NCBI RefSeq assembly: GCF_052324685.1
Contig: NC_135211.1
Coordinates: 94,501 to 158,500 of the forward strand
Direction of reading: 5' to 3'
Length of the DNA: 64,000 nt
DNA from: Brachyhypopomus gauderio
Taxonomy: Eukaryota; Chordata; Actinopteri; Gymnotiformes; Hypopomidae
The translations under genes and the position numbers were made by a program. Of the stretch, positions 21,856 to 34,365 are shown piece by piece (position 1 is the stretch's first letter; each line of letters opens with the position of its first letter). Below the pieces are notes generated by a model. That model was not told the origin of the DNA, searched no databases, and saw only the letters and a list, made by a program, of their open reading frames with translations.

Positions 21856-23009
21856 CAGATGCTGCTGTGCTTACATAGTTCTTCCTCAAAAGAAAAACCC
21901 AACAAGCACATTCCTCCTGTTTGCTGGCTTTTGATGAAATGAGCCAATGCATAAAGGATGCAACATCAATGTCACTCACACTTTTCTGCTAGCTTGTCTA
22001 AAATTCGCCCTTCCTTCAATTTCTCACTTGTCAAGACCTCCAGGTCTTCAAACAAAAGGTCAGTTTGTAGACCCTTTTCCTGTCAAAGTTTTGATCCTTT
22101 TGTCCACCAGTCATCGGAATGTGTATGATTTTCACCAGTTTACACAGTGTAGCTCCCTTGCCTTCAGTTGCAGGGTTATGTCGTCTTAGATAAGACGCTT
22201 TTGAAATTATTTGTGAAAATGCACCCAAAACCTATTCAAAACAGATTTGATGGAAGCACTGCAGGAGCTGCTCCAAGACGCATTTTGTCCAGAAAATGTG
22301 CTATCATGAATGCATCCATATCACCAACACACATTTACAAACCAAACCATAGGCAATAAAATACATGAGTAAACTGATTTGTGGACCTTTGTGGCACTTG
22401 GTACTGCTGAGATCAGGATCATAACAGAGTTCAGCAATTATTTTCCCAACTAGGTCATTGATACATTGGAATCCCCAATGTTTTCTGGAACAGAATAGGC
22501 TATGCCTTTCGGATGAGAATAAAAAAAGACTTCAAGAACCAAAAAAGAAGTTAAGCTGCCTTCAGCTGATGTACTCAGACTAAAGGGAAACACTTTAAAT
22601 CCCAAGGTGAAATGCACATGCTCAAAATTTTATCAGGACAGAGTACATGTTTTACTTTGATATTAAGAGCGATCACTAGATTGTCTTCCAGTAAATTAAT
22701 GTTTTCTTCCGCTACAAAACGTTTTTTCAACAACTATAAAGAGGCTATGCAACGAAACTGAGCTGAGATGTCAAGTGCCTTTAATGGTACATTTTTGACC
22801 CCACTTCAAATGCTGCTGTTACCTGACCAGTTCGATTGTTAGTTTGCCAGATTCTCAATCTCTGGGATGTGAGATCATGCACCAGGTTTAGTGAATGTTT
22901 AAGGGTGAAGGTCTTTAGTTTCTGCACAAGTTCCACAAACATAGCTCAGGTCCTGCTCAACATGTCAACATGTGGCGACAGCAAGTGCCTTTGGGGTCCT
23001 ACAAAAATC

Positions 23010-23082
23010 GCCCGGCTAGCTCAGTCGGTAGAGCATGAGACTCTTAATCTCAGGGTCGTGGGTTCGAGCCCCACGTTGGGCG
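23010..23082 (+). tRNA. trnak-cuu: tRNA-Lys CUU (unit 17, canonical)
   Basis: Identical to unit 1. Anticodon at 23043-23045; TTTGTTT at 23092-23098. Confidence 0.98.
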
Positions 23083-23171
23083 AGAGGCTGATTTGTTTGA
23101 GTGAAATGTTGAAATTTAGTTAATCTGTTTGCACAAAATACGTCTAAAAAAGAAGAGAAAGGAACATACAT

Positions 23172-23198
23172 CGTCCCTGGGTGGGCTCGAACCACCAT

Positions 23199-23239
<41 letters not shown>

Positions 23240-23245
23240 AGAGAC
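23172..23245 (-). tRNA. trnan-guu: tRNA-Asn GUU (unit 17, canonical)
   Basis: Identical to unit 12. Anticodon complement at 23209-23211; T6 at 23146-23151. Confidence 0.98.
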
Positions 23246-24399
23246 CAGATGCTGCTGTGCTTACATAGTTCTTCCTCAAAAGAAAAACCCAACAAGCACA
23301 TTCCTCCTGTTTGCTGGCTTTTGATGAAATGAGCCAATGCATAAAGGATGCAACATCAATGTCACTCACACTTTTCTGCTAGCTTGTCTAAAATTCGCCC
23401 TTCCTTCAATTTCTCACTTGTCAAGACCTCCAGGTCTTCAAACAAAAGGTCAGTTTGTAGACCCTTTTCCTGTCAAAGTTTTGATCCTTTTGTCCACCAG
23501 TCATCGGAATGTGTATGATTTTCACCAGTTTACACAGTGTAGCTCCCTTGCCTTCAGTTGCAGGGTTATGTCGTCTTAGATAAGACGCTTTTGAAATTAT
23601 TTGTGAAAATGCACCCAAAACCTATTCAAAACAGATTTGATGGAAGCACTGCAGGAGCTGCTCCAAGACGCATTTTGTCCAGAAAATGTGCTATCATGAA
23701 TGCATCCATATCACCAACACACATTTACAAACCAAACCATAGGCAATAAAATACATGAGTAAACTGATTTGTGGACCTTTGTGGCACTTGGTACTGCTGA
23801 GATCAGGATCATAACAGAGTTCAGCAATTATTTTCCCAACTAGGTCATTGATACATTGGAATCCCCAATGTTTTCTGGAACAGAATAGGCTATGCCTTTC
23901 GGATGAGAATAAAAAAAGACTTCAAGAACCAAAAAAGAAGTTAAGCTGCCTTCAGCTGATGTACTCAGACTAAAGGGAAACACTTTAAATCCCAAGGTGA
24001 AATGCACATGCTCAAAATTTTATCAGGACAGAGTACATGTTTTACTTTGATATTAAGAGCGATCACTAGATTGTCTTCCAGTAAATTAATGTTTTCTTCC
24101 GCTACAAAACGTTTTTTCAACAACTATAAAGAGGCTATGCAACGAAACTGAGCTGAGATGTCAAGTGCCTTTAATGGTACATTTTTGACCCCACTTCAAA
24201 TGCTGCTGTTACCTGACCAGTTCGATTGTTAGTTTGCCAGATTCTCAATCTCTGGGATGTGAGATCATGCACCAGGTTTAGTGAATGTTTAAGGGTGAAG
24301 GTCTTTAGTTTCTGCACAAATTCCACAAACATAGCTCAGGTCCTGCTCAACATGTCAACATGTGGCGACAGCAAGTGCCTTTGGGGTCCTACAAAAATC

Positions 24400-24472
24400 G
24401 CCCGGCTAGCTCAGTCGGTAGAGCATGAGACTCTTAATCTCAGGGTCGTGGGTTCGAGCCCCACGTTGGGCG
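24400..24472 (+). tRNA. trnak-cuu: tRNA-Lys CUU (unit 18, canonical)
   Basis: Identical to unit 1. Anticodon at 24433-24435; TTTGTTT at 24482-24488. Confidence 0.98.
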
Positions 24473-24561
24473 AGAGGCTGATTTGTTTGAGTGAAATGTT
24501 GAAATTTAGTTAATCTGTTTGCACAAAATACGTCTAAAAAAGAAGAGAAAGGAACATACAT

Positions 24562-24588
24562 CGTCCCTGGGTGGGCTCGAACCACCAT

Positions 24589-24629
<41 letters not shown>

Positions 24630-24635
24630 AGAGAC
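24562..24635 (-). tRNA. trnan-guu: tRNA-Asn GUU (unit 18, canonical)
   Basis: Identical to unit 12. Anticodon complement at 24599-24601; T6 at 24536-24541. Confidence 0.98.
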
Positions 24636-25789
24636 CAGATGCTGCTGTGCTTACATAGTTCTTCCTCAAAAGAAAAACCCAACAAGCACATTCCTCCTGT
24701 TTGCTGGCTTTTGATGAAATGAGCCAATGCATAAAGGATGCAACATCAATGTCACTCACACTTTTCTGCTAGCTTGTCTAAAATTCGCCCTTCCTTCAAT
24801 TTCTCACTTGTCAAGACCTGCAGGTCTTCAAACAAAAGGTCAGTTTGTAGACCCTTTTCCTGTCAAAGTTTTGATCCTTTTGTCCACCAGTCATCGGAAT
24901 GTGTATGATTTTCACCAGTTTACACAGTGTAGCTCCCTTGCTTTCAGTTGCAGGGTTATGTCCTCTTAGATAAGACGCTTTTGAAATTATTTGTGAAAAT
25001 GCACCCAAAACCTATTCAAAACAGATTTGATGGAAGCACTGCAGGAGCTGCTCCAAGACGCATTTTGTCCAGAAAATGTGCTATCATGAATGCATCCATA
25101 TCACCAACACACATTTACAAACCAAACCATAGGCAATAAAATACATGAGTAAACTGATTTGTGGACCTTTGTGGCACTTGGTACTGCTGAGATCAGGATC
25201 ATAACAGAGTTCAGCAATTATTTTCCCAACTAGGTCATTGATACATTGGAATCCCCAATGTTTTCTGGAACAGAATAGGCTATGCCTTTCGGATGAGAAT
25301 AAAAAAAGACTTCAAGAACCAAAAAAGAAGTTAAGCTGCCTTCAGCTGATGTACTCAGACTAAAGGGAAACACTTTAAATCCCAAGGTGAAATGCACATG
25401 CTCAAAATTTTATCAGGACAGAGTACATGTTTTACTTTGATATTAAGAGCGATCACTAGATTGTCTTCCAGTAAATTAATGTTTTCTTCCGCTACAAAAC
25501 GTTTTTTCAACAACTATAAAGAGGCTATGCAACGAAACTGAGCTGAGATGTCAAGTGCCTTTAATGGTACATTTTTGACCCCACTTCAAATGCTGCTGTT
25601 ACCTGACCAGTTCCATTGTTAGTTTGCCAGATTCTCAATCTCTGGGATGTGAGATCATGCACCAGGTTTAGTGAATGTTTAAGGGTGAAGGTCTTTAGTT
25701 TCTGCACAAATTCCACAAACATAGCTCAGGTCCTGCTCAACATGTCAACATGTGGCGACAGCAAGTGCCTTTGGGGTCCTACAAAAATC

Positions 25790-25862
25790 GCCCGGCTAGC
25801 TCAGTCGGTAGAGCATGAGACTCTTAATCTCAGGGTCGTGGGTTCGAGCCCCACGTTGGGCG
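25790..25862 (+). tRNA. trnak-cuu: tRNA-Lys CUU (unit 19, canonical)
   Basis: Identical to unit 1. Anticodon at 25823-25825; TTTGTTT at 25872-25878. Confidence 0.98.
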
Positions 25863-25951
25863 AGAGGCTGATTTGTTTGAGTGAAATGTTGAAATTTAGT
25901 TAATCTGTTTGCACAAAATACGTCTAAAAAAGAAGAGAAAGGAACATACAT

Positions 25952-25978
25952 CGTCCCTGGGTGGGCTCGAACCACCAT

Positions 25979-26014
<36 letters not shown>

Positions 26015-26025
26015 ACCACAGAGAC
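25952..26025 (-). tRNA. trnan-guu: tRNA-Asn GUU (unit 19, D-stem/A-box variant)
   Basis: Anticodon complement at 25989-25991; T6 at 25926-25931. A at 26015 on + is C11T in the tRNA: the D-stem pair C11-G24 becomes a U-G wobble and the A box reads TGGTGCAATCGG. This is a private CpG transition. The 5' flank also has a private C at 26031. Confidence 0.94.
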
Positions 26026-27179
26026 CAGATCCTGCTGTGCTTACATAGTTCTTCCTCAAAAGAAAAACCCAACAAGCACATTCCTCCTGTTTGCTGGCTT
26101 TTGATGAAATGAGCCAATGCATAAAGGATGCAACATCAATGTCACTCACACTTTTCTGCTAGCTTGTCTAAAATTCGCCCTTCCTTCAATTTCTCACTTG
26201 TCAAGACCTCCAGGTCTTCAAACAAAAGGTCAGTTTGTAGACCCTTTTCCTGTCAAAGTTTTGATCCTTTTGTCCACCAGTCATCGGAATGTGTATGATT
26301 TTCACCAGTTTACACAGTGTAGCTCCCTTGCCTTCAGTTGCAGGGTTATGTCGTCTTAGATAAGACGCTTTTGAAATTATTTGTGAAAATGCACCCAAAA
26401 CCTATTCAAAACAGATTTGATGGAAGCACTGCAGGAGCTGCTCCAAGACGCATTTTGTCCAGAAAATGTGCTATCATGAATGCATCCATATCACCAACAC
26501 ACATTTACAAACCAAACCATAGGCAATAAAATACATGAGTAAACTGATTTGTGGACCTTTGTGGCACTTGGTACTGCTGAGATCAGGATCATAACAGAGT
26601 TCAGCAATTATTTTCCCAACTAGGTCATTGATACATTGGAATCCCCAATGTTTTCTGGAACAGAATAGGCTATGCCTTTCGGATGAGAATAAAAAAAGAC
26701 TTCAAGAACCAAAAAAGAAGTTAAGCTGCCTTCAGCTGATGTACTCAGACTAAAGGGAAACACTTTAAATCCCAAGGTGAAATGCACATGCTCAAAATTT
26801 TATCAGGACAGAGTACATGTTTTACTTTGATATTAAGAGCGATCACTAGATTGTCTTCCAGTAAATTAATGTTTTCTTCCGCTACAAAACGTTTTTTCAA
26901 CAACTATAAAGAGGCTATGCAACGAAACTGAGCTGAGATGTCAAGTGCCTTTAATGGTACATTTTTGACCCCACTTCAAATGCTGCTGTTACCTGACCAG
27001 TTCCATTGTTAGTTTGCCAGATTCTCAATCTCTGGGATGTGAGATCATGCACCAGGTTTAGTGAATGTTTAAGGGTGAAGGTCTTTAGTTTCTGCACAAA
27101 TTCCACAAACATAGCTCAGGTCCTGCTCAACATGTCAACATGTGGCGACAGCAAGTGCCTTTGGGGTCCTACAAAAATC

Positions 27180-27252
27180 GCCCGGCTAGCTCAGTCGGTA
27201 GAGCATGAGACTCTTAATCTCAGGGTCGTGGGTTCGAGCCCCACGTTGGGCG
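27180..27252 (+). tRNA. trnak-cuu: tRNA-Lys CUU (unit 20, canonical)
   Basis: Identical to unit 1. Anticodon at 27213-27215; TTTGTTT at 27262-27268. Confidence 0.98.
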
Positions 27253-27341
27253 AGAGGCTGATTTGTTTGAGTGAAATGTTGAAATTTAGTTAATCTGTTT
27301 GCACAAAATACGTCTAAAAAAGAAGAGAAAGGAACATACAT

Positions 27342-27368
27342 CGTCCCTGGGTGGGCTCGAACCACCAT

Positions 27369-27409
<41 letters not shown>

Positions 27410-27415
27410 AGAGAC
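27342..27415 (-). tRNA. trnan-guu: tRNA-Asn GUU (unit 20, canonical)
   Basis: Identical to unit 12. Anticodon complement at 27379-27381; T6 at 27316-27321. Confidence 0.98.
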
Positions 27416-28569
27416 CAGATGCTGCTGTGCTTACATAGTTCTTCCTCAAAAGAAAAACCCAACAAGCACATTCCTCCTGTTTGCTGGCTTTTGATGAAAT
27501 GAGCCAATGCATAAAGGATGCAACATCAATGTCACTCACACTTTTCTGCTAGCTTGTCTAAAATTCGCCCTTCCTTCAATTTCTCACTTGTCAAGACCTC
27601 CAGGTCTTCAAACAAAAGGTCAGTTTGTAGACCCTTTTCCTGTCAAAGTTTTGATCCTTTTGTCCACCAGTCATCGGAATGTGTATGATTTTCACCAGTT
27701 TACACAGTGTAGCTCCCTTGCCTTCAGTTGCAGGGTTATGTCGTCTTAGATAAGACGCTTTTGAAATTATTTGTGAAAATGCACCCAAAACCTATTCAAA
27801 ACAGATTTGATGGAAGCACTGCAGGAGCTGCTCCAAGACGCATTTTGTCCAGAAAATGTGCTATCATGAATGCATCCATATCACCAACACACATTTACAA
27901 ACCAAACCATAGGCAATAAAATACATGAGTAAACTGATTTGTGGACCTTTGTGGCACTTGGTACTGCTGAGATCAGGATCATAACAGAGTTCAGCAATTA
28001 TTTTCCCAACTAGGTCATTGATACATTGGAATCCCCAATGTTTTCTGGAACAGAATAGGCTATGCCTTTCGGATGAGAATAAAAAAAGACTTCAAGAACC
28101 AAAAAAGAAGTTAAGCTGCCTTCAGCTGATGTACTCAGACTAAAGGGAAACACTTTAAATCCCAAGGTGAAATGCACATGCTCAAAATTTTATCAGGACA
28201 GAGTACATGTTTTACTTTGATATTAAGAGCGATCACTGGATTGTCTTCCAGTAAATTAATGTTTTCTTCCGCTACAAAACGTTTTTTCAACAACTATAAA
28301 GAGGCTATGCAACGAAACTGAGCTGGGATGTCAAGTGCCTTTAATGGTACCTTTTTGACCCCACTTCAAATGCTGCTGTTACCTGACCAGTTCGATTGTT
28401 AGTTTGCCAGATTCTCAATCTCTGGGATGTGAGATCATGCACCAGGTTTAGTGAATGTTTAAGGGTGAAGGTCTTTAATTTCTGCACAAATTCCACAAAC
28501 ATAGCTCAGGTCCTGCTCAACATGTCAACATGTGGCGACAGCAAGTGCCTTTGGGGTTCTACAAAAATC

Positions 28570-28642
28570 GCCCGGCTAGCTCAGTCGGTAGAGCATGAGA
28601 CTCTTAATCTCAGGGTCGTGGGTTCGAGCCCCACGTTGGGCG
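28570..28642 (+). tRNA. trnak-cuu: tRNA-Lys CUU (unit 21, canonical)
   Basis: Gene identical to unit 1; anticodon at 28603-28605. The 5' flank has a private T (GGGGTTCT instead of GGGGTCCT) about 12 bases upstream. Confidence 0.98.
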
Positions 28643-28731
28643 AGAGGCTGATTTGTTTGAGTGAAATGTTGAAATTTAGTTAATCTGTTTGCACAAAATA
28701 CGTCTAAAAAAGAAGAGAAAGGAACATACAT

Positions 28732-28758
28732 CGTCCCTGGGTGGGCTCGAACCACCAT

Positions 28759-28799
<41 letters not shown>

Positions 28800-28805
28800 A
28801 GAGAC
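28732..28805 (-). tRNA. trnan-guu: tRNA-Asn GUU (unit 21, canonical)
   Basis: Identical to unit 12. Anticodon complement at 28769-28771; T6 at 28706-28711. Confidence 0.98.
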
Positions 28806-29959
28806 CAGATGCTGCTGTGCTTACATAGTTCTTCCTCAAAAGAAAAACCCAACAAGCACATTCCTCCTGTTTGCTGGCTTTTGATGAAATGAGCCAATGC
28901 ATAAAGGATGCAACATCAATGTCACTCACACTTTTCTGCTAGCTTGTCTAAAATTCGCCCTTCCTTCAATTTCTCACTTGTCAAGACCTGCAGGTCTTCA
29001 AACAAAAGGTCAGTTTGTAGACCCTTTTCCTGTCAAAGTTTTGATCCTTTTGTCCACCAGTCATCGGAATGTGTATGATTTTCACCAGTTTACACAGTGT
29101 AGCTCCCTTGCCTTCAGTTGCAGGGTTATGTCCTCTTAGATAAGACGCTTTTGAAATTATTTGTGAAAATGCACCCAAAACCTATTCAAAACAGATTTGA
29201 TGGAAGCACTGCAGGAGCTGCTCCAAGACGCATTTTGTCCAGAAAATGTGCTATCATGAATGCATCCATATCACCAACACACATTTACAAACCAAACCAT
29301 AGGCAATAAAATACATGAGTAAACTGATTTGTGGACCTTTGTGGCACTTGGTACTGCTGAGATCAGGATCATTACAGAGTTCAGCAATTATTTTCCCAAC
29401 TAGGTCATTGATACATTGGAATCCCCAATGTTTTCTGGAACAGAATAGGCTATGCCTTTCGGATGAGAATAAAAAAAGACTTCAAGAACCAAAAAAGAAG
29501 TTAAGCTGCCTTCAGCTGATGTACTCAGACTAAAGGGAAACACTTTAAATCCCAAGGTGAAATGCACATGCTCAAAATTTTATCAGGACAGAGTACATGT
29601 TTTACTTTGATATTAAGAGTGATCAATGGATTGTCTTCCAGTAAATTAATGTTTTCTTCCGCTACAAAACGTTTTTTCAACAACTATAAAGAGGCTATGC
29701 AACGAAACTGAGCTGGGATGTCAAGTGCCTTTAATGGTACCTTTTTGACCCCACTTCAAATGCTGCTGTTACCTGACCAGTTCGATTGTTAGTTTGCCAG
29801 ATTCTCAATCTCTGGGATGTGAGATCATGCACCAGGTTTAGTGAATGTTTAAGGGTGAAGGTCTTTAATTTCTGCACAAATTCCACAAACATAGCTCAGG
29901 TCCTGCTCAACATGTCAACATGTGGCGACAGCAAGTGCCTTTGGGGTCCTACAAAAATC

Positions 29960-30032
29960 GCCCGGCTAGCTCAGTCGGTAGAGCATGAGACTCTTAATCT
30001 CAGGGTCGTGAGTTCGAGCCCCATGTTGGGCG
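29960..30032 (+). tRNA. trnak-cuu: tRNA-Lys CUU (unit 22, G52A + C65T)
   Basis: First copy of the commonest Lys variant. A at 30011 (G52A) leaves an A52-C62 T-stem mismatch and changes the first B-box base (AGTTCGAGCCC). T at 30024 (C65T) makes a G49-U65 wobble. Anticodon CTT at 29993-29995 and all other stems are intact. TFIIIC binding and folding of the T-arm may be weakened; whether it is a pseudogene cannot be told from sequence. It is the reference for later G52A + C65T entries. Confidence 0.88.
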
Positions 30033-30121
30033 AGAGGCTGATTTGTTTGAGTGAAATGTTGAAATTTAGTTAATCTGTTTGCACAAAATACGTCTAAAAA
30101 AGAAGAGAAAGGAACATACAT

Positions 30122-30148
30122 CGTCCCTGGGTGGGCTCGAACCACCAT

Positions 30149-30189
<41 letters not shown>

Positions 30190-30195
30190 AGAGAC
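30122..30195 (-). tRNA. trnan-guu: tRNA-Asn GUU (unit 22, canonical)
   Basis: Identical to unit 12. Anticodon complement at 30159-30161; T6 at 30096-30101. Confidence 0.98.
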
Positions 30196-31349
30196 CAGAT
30201 GCTGCTGTGCTTACATAGTTCTTCCTCAAAAGAAAAACCCAACAAGCACATTCCTCCTGTTTGCTGGCTTTTGATGAAATGAGCCAATGCATAAAGGATG
30301 CAACATCAATGTCACTCACACTTTTCTGCTAGCTTGTCTAAAATTCGCCCTTCCTTCAATTTCTCACTTGTCAAGACCTCCAGGTCTTCAAACAAAAGGT
30401 CAGTTTGTAGACCCTTTTCCTGTCAAAGTTTTGATCCTTTTGTCCACCAGTCATCGGAATGTGTATGATTTTCACCAGTTTACACAGTGTAGCTCCCTTG
30501 CCTTCAGTTGCAGGGTTATGTCGTCTTAGATAAGACGCTTTTGAAATTATTTGTGAAAATGCACCCAAAACCTATTCAAAACAGATTTGATGGAAGCACT
30601 GCAGGAGCTGCTCCAAGACGCATTTTGTCCAGAAAATGTGCTATCATGAATGCATCCATATCACCAACACACATTTACAAACCAAACCATAGGCAATAAA
30701 ATACATGAGTAAACTGATTTGTGGACCTTTGTGGCACTTGGTACTGCTGAGATCAGGATCATTACAGAGTTCAGCAATTATTTTCCCAACTAGGTCATTG
30801 ATACATTGGAATCCCCAATGTTTTCTGGAACAGAATAGGCTATGCCTTTCGGATGAGAATAAAAAAAGACTTCAAGAACCAAAAAAGAAGTTAAGCTGCC
30901 TTCAGCTGATGTACTCAGACTAAAGGGAAACACTTTAAATCCCAAGGTGAAATGCACATGCTCAAAATTTTATCAGGACAGAGTACATGTTTTACTTTGA
31001 TATTAAGAGTGATCAATGGATTGTCTTCCAGTAAATTAATGTTTTCTTCCGCTACAAAACGTTTTTTCAACAACTATAAAGAGGCTATGCAACGAAACTG
31101 AGCTGGGATGTCAAGTGCCTTTAATGGTACCTTTTTGACCCCACTTCAAATGCTGCTGTTACCTGACCAGTTCGATTGTTAGTTTGCCAGATTCTCAATC
31201 TCTGGGATGTGAGATCATGCACCAGGTTTAGTGAATGTTTAAGGGTGAAGGTCTTTAATTTCTGCACAAATTCCACAAACATAGCTCAGGTCCTGCTCAA
31301 CATGTCAACATGTGGCGACAGCAAGTGCCTTTGGGGTCCTACAAAAATC

Positions 31350-31422
31350 GCCCGGCTAGCTCAGTCGGTAGAGCATGAGACTCTTAATCTCAGGGTCGTG
31401 AGTTCGAGCCCCATGTTGGGCG
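31350..31422 (+). tRNA. trnak-cuu: tRNA-Lys CUU (unit 23, G52A + C65T)
   Basis: Variant as in unit 22: A at 31401, T at 31414. Anticodon at 31383-31385. Confidence 0.88.
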
Positions 31423-31511
31423 AGAGGCTGATTTGTTTGAGTGAAATGTTGAAATTTAGTTAATCTGTTTGCACAAAATACGTCTAAAAAAGAAGAGAAA
31501 GGAACATACAT

Positions 31512-31538
31512 CGTCCCTGGGTGGGCTCGAACCACCAT

Positions 31539-31579
<41 letters not shown>

Positions 31580-31585
31580 AGAGAC
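31512..31585 (-). tRNA. trnan-guu: tRNA-Asn GUU (unit 23, canonical)
   Basis: Identical to unit 12. Anticodon complement at 31549-31551; T6 at 31486-31491. Confidence 0.98.
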
Positions 31586-32739
31586 CAGATGCTGCTGTGC
31601 TTACATAGTTCTTCCTCAAAAGAAAAACCCAACAAGCACATTCCTCCTGTTTGCTGGCTTTTGATGAAATGAGCCAATGCATAAAGGATGCAACATCAAT
31701 GTCACTCACACTTTTCTGCTAGCTTGTCTAAAATTCGCCCTTCCTTCAATTTCTCACTTGTCAAGACCTCCAGGTCTTCAAACAAAAGGTCAGTTTGTAG
31801 ACCCTTTTCCTGTCAAAGTTTTGATCCTTTTGTCCACCAGTCATCGGAATGTGTATGATTTTCACCAGTTTACACAGTGTAGCTCCCTTGCCTTCAGTTG
31901 CAGGGTTATGTCGTCTTAGATAAGACGCTTTTGAAATTATTTGTGAAAATGCACCCAAAACCTATTCAAAACAGATTTGATGGAAGCACTGCAGGAGCTG
32001 CTCCAAGACGCATTTTGTCCAGAAAATGTGCTATCATGAATGCATCCATATCACCAACACACATTTACAAACCAAACCATAGGCAATAAAATACATGAGT
32101 AAACTGATTTGTGGACCTTTGTGGCACTTGGTACTGCTGAGATCAGGATCATAACAGAGTTCAGCAATTATTTTCCCAACTAGGTCATTGATACATTGGA
32201 ATCCCCAATGTTTTCTGGAACAGAATAGGCTATGCCTTTCGGATGAGAATAAAAAAAGACTTCAAGAACCAAAAAAGAAGTTAAGCTGCCTTCAGCTGAT
32301 GTACTCAGACTAAAGGGAAACACTTTAAATCCCAAGGTGAAATGCACATGCTCAAAATTTTATCAGGACAGAGTACATGTTTTACTTTGATATTAAGAGC
32401 GATCACTGGATTGTCTTCCAGTAAATTAATGTTTTCTTCCGCTACAAAACGTTTTTTCAACAACTATAAAGAGGCTATGCAACGAAACTGAGCTGGGATG
32501 TCAAGTGCCTTTAATGGTACCTTTTTGACCCCACTTCAAATGCTGCTGTTACCTGACCAGTTCGATTGTTAGTTTGCCAGATTCTCAATCTCTGGGATGT
32601 GAGATCATGCACCAGGTTTAGTGAATGTTTAAGGGTGAAGGTCTTTAATTTCTGCACAAATTCCACAAACATAGCTCAGGTCCTGCTCAACATGTCAACA
32701 TGTGGCGACAGCAAGTGCCTTTGGGGTCCTACAAAAATC

Positions 32740-32812
32740 GCCCGGCTAGCTCAGTCGGTAGAGCATGAGACTCTTAATCTCAGGGTCGTGAGTTCGAGCC
32801 CCATGTTGGGCG
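32740..32812 (+). tRNA. trnak-cuu: tRNA-Lys CUU (unit 24, G52A + C65T)
   Basis: Variant as in unit 22: A at 32791, T at 32804. Anticodon at 32773-32775. Confidence 0.88.
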
Positions 32813-32901
32813 AGAGGCTGATTTGTTTGAGTGAAATGTTGAAATTTAGTTAATCTGTTTGCACAAAATACGTCTAAAAAAGAAGAGAAAGGAACATACA
32901 T

Positions 32902-32928
32902 CGTCCCTGGGTGGGCTCGAACCACCAT

Positions 32929-32969
<41 letters not shown>

Positions 32970-32975
32970 AGAGAC
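32902..32975 (-). tRNA. trnan-guu: tRNA-Asn GUU (unit 24, canonical)
   Basis: Identical to unit 12. Anticodon complement at 32939-32941; T6 at 32876-32881. Confidence 0.98.
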
Positions 32976-34129
32976 CAGATGCTGCTGTGCTTACATAGTT
33001 CTTCCTCAAAAGAAAAACCCAACAAGCACATTCCTCCTGTTTGCTGGCTTTTGATGAAATGAGCCAATGCATAAAGGATGCAACATCAATGTCACTCACA
33101 CTTTTCTGCTAGCTTGTCTAAAATTCGCCCTTCCTTCAATTTCTCACTTGTCAAGACCTCCAGGTCTTCAAACAAAAGGTCAGTTTGTAGACCCTTTTCC
33201 TGTCAAAGTTTTGATCCTTTTGTCCACCAGTCATCGGAATGTGTATGATTTTCACCAGTTTACACAGTGTAGCTCCCTTGCCTTCAGTTGCAGGGTTATG
33301 TCGTCTTAGATAAGACGCTTTTGAAATTATTTGTGAAAATGCACCCAAAACCTATTCAAAACAGATTTGATGGAAGCACTGCAGGAGCTGCTCCAAGACG
33401 CATTTTGTCCAGAAAATGTGCTATCATGAATGCATCCATATCACCAACACACATTTACAAACCAAACCATAGGCAATAAAATACATGAGTAAACTGATTT
33501 GTGGACCTTTGTGGCACTTGGTACTGCTGAGATCAGGATCATTACAGAGTTCAGCAATTATTTTCCCAACTAGGTCATTGATACATTGGAATCCCCAATG
33601 TTTTCTGGAACAGAATAGGCTATGCCTTTCGGATGAGAATAAAAAAAGACTTCAAGAACCAAAAAAGAAGTTAAGCTGCCTTCAGCTGATGTACTCAGAC
33701 TAAAGGGAAACACTTTAAATCCCAAGGTGAAATGCACATGCTCAAAATTTTATCAGGACAGAGTACATGTTTTACTTTGATATTAAGAGTGATCAATGGA
33801 TTGTCTTCCAGTAAATTAATGTTTTCTTCCGCTACAAAACGTTTTTTCAACAACTATAAAGAGGCTATGCAACGAAACTGAGCTGGGATGTCAAGTGCCT
33901 TTAATGGTACCTTTTTGACCCCACTTCAAATGCTGCTGTTACCTGACCAGTTCGATTGTTAGTTTGCCAGATTCTCAATCTCTGGGATGTGAGATCATGC
34001 ACCAGGTTTAGTGAATGTTTAAGGGTGAAGGTCTTTAATTTCTGCACAAATTCCACAAACATAGCTCAGGTCCTGCTCAACATGTCAACATGTGGCGACA
34101 GCAAGTGCCTTTGGGGTCCTACAAAAATC

Positions 34130-34202
34130 GCCCGGCTAGCTCAGTCGGTAGAGCATGAGACTCTTAATCTCAGGGTCGTGAGTTCGAGCCCCATGTTGGG
34201 CG
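34130..34202 (+). tRNA. trnak-cuu: tRNA-Lys CUU (unit 25, G52A + C65T)
   Basis: Variant as in unit 22: A at 34181, T at 34194. Anticodon at 34163-34165. Confidence 0.88.
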
Positions 34203-34291
34203 AGAGGCTGATTTGTTTGAGTGAAATGTTGAAATTTAGTTAATCTGTTTGCACAAAATACGTCTAAAAAAGAAGAGAAAGGAACATACAT

Positions 34292-34318
34292 CGTCCCTGG
34301 GTGGGCTCGAACCACCAT

Positions 34319-34359
<41 letters not shown>

Positions 34360-34365
34360 AGAGAC
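34292..34365 (-). tRNA. trnan-guu: tRNA-Asn GUU (unit 25, canonical)
   Basis: Identical to unit 12. Anticodon complement at 34329-34331; T6 at 34266-34271. Confidence 0.98.
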
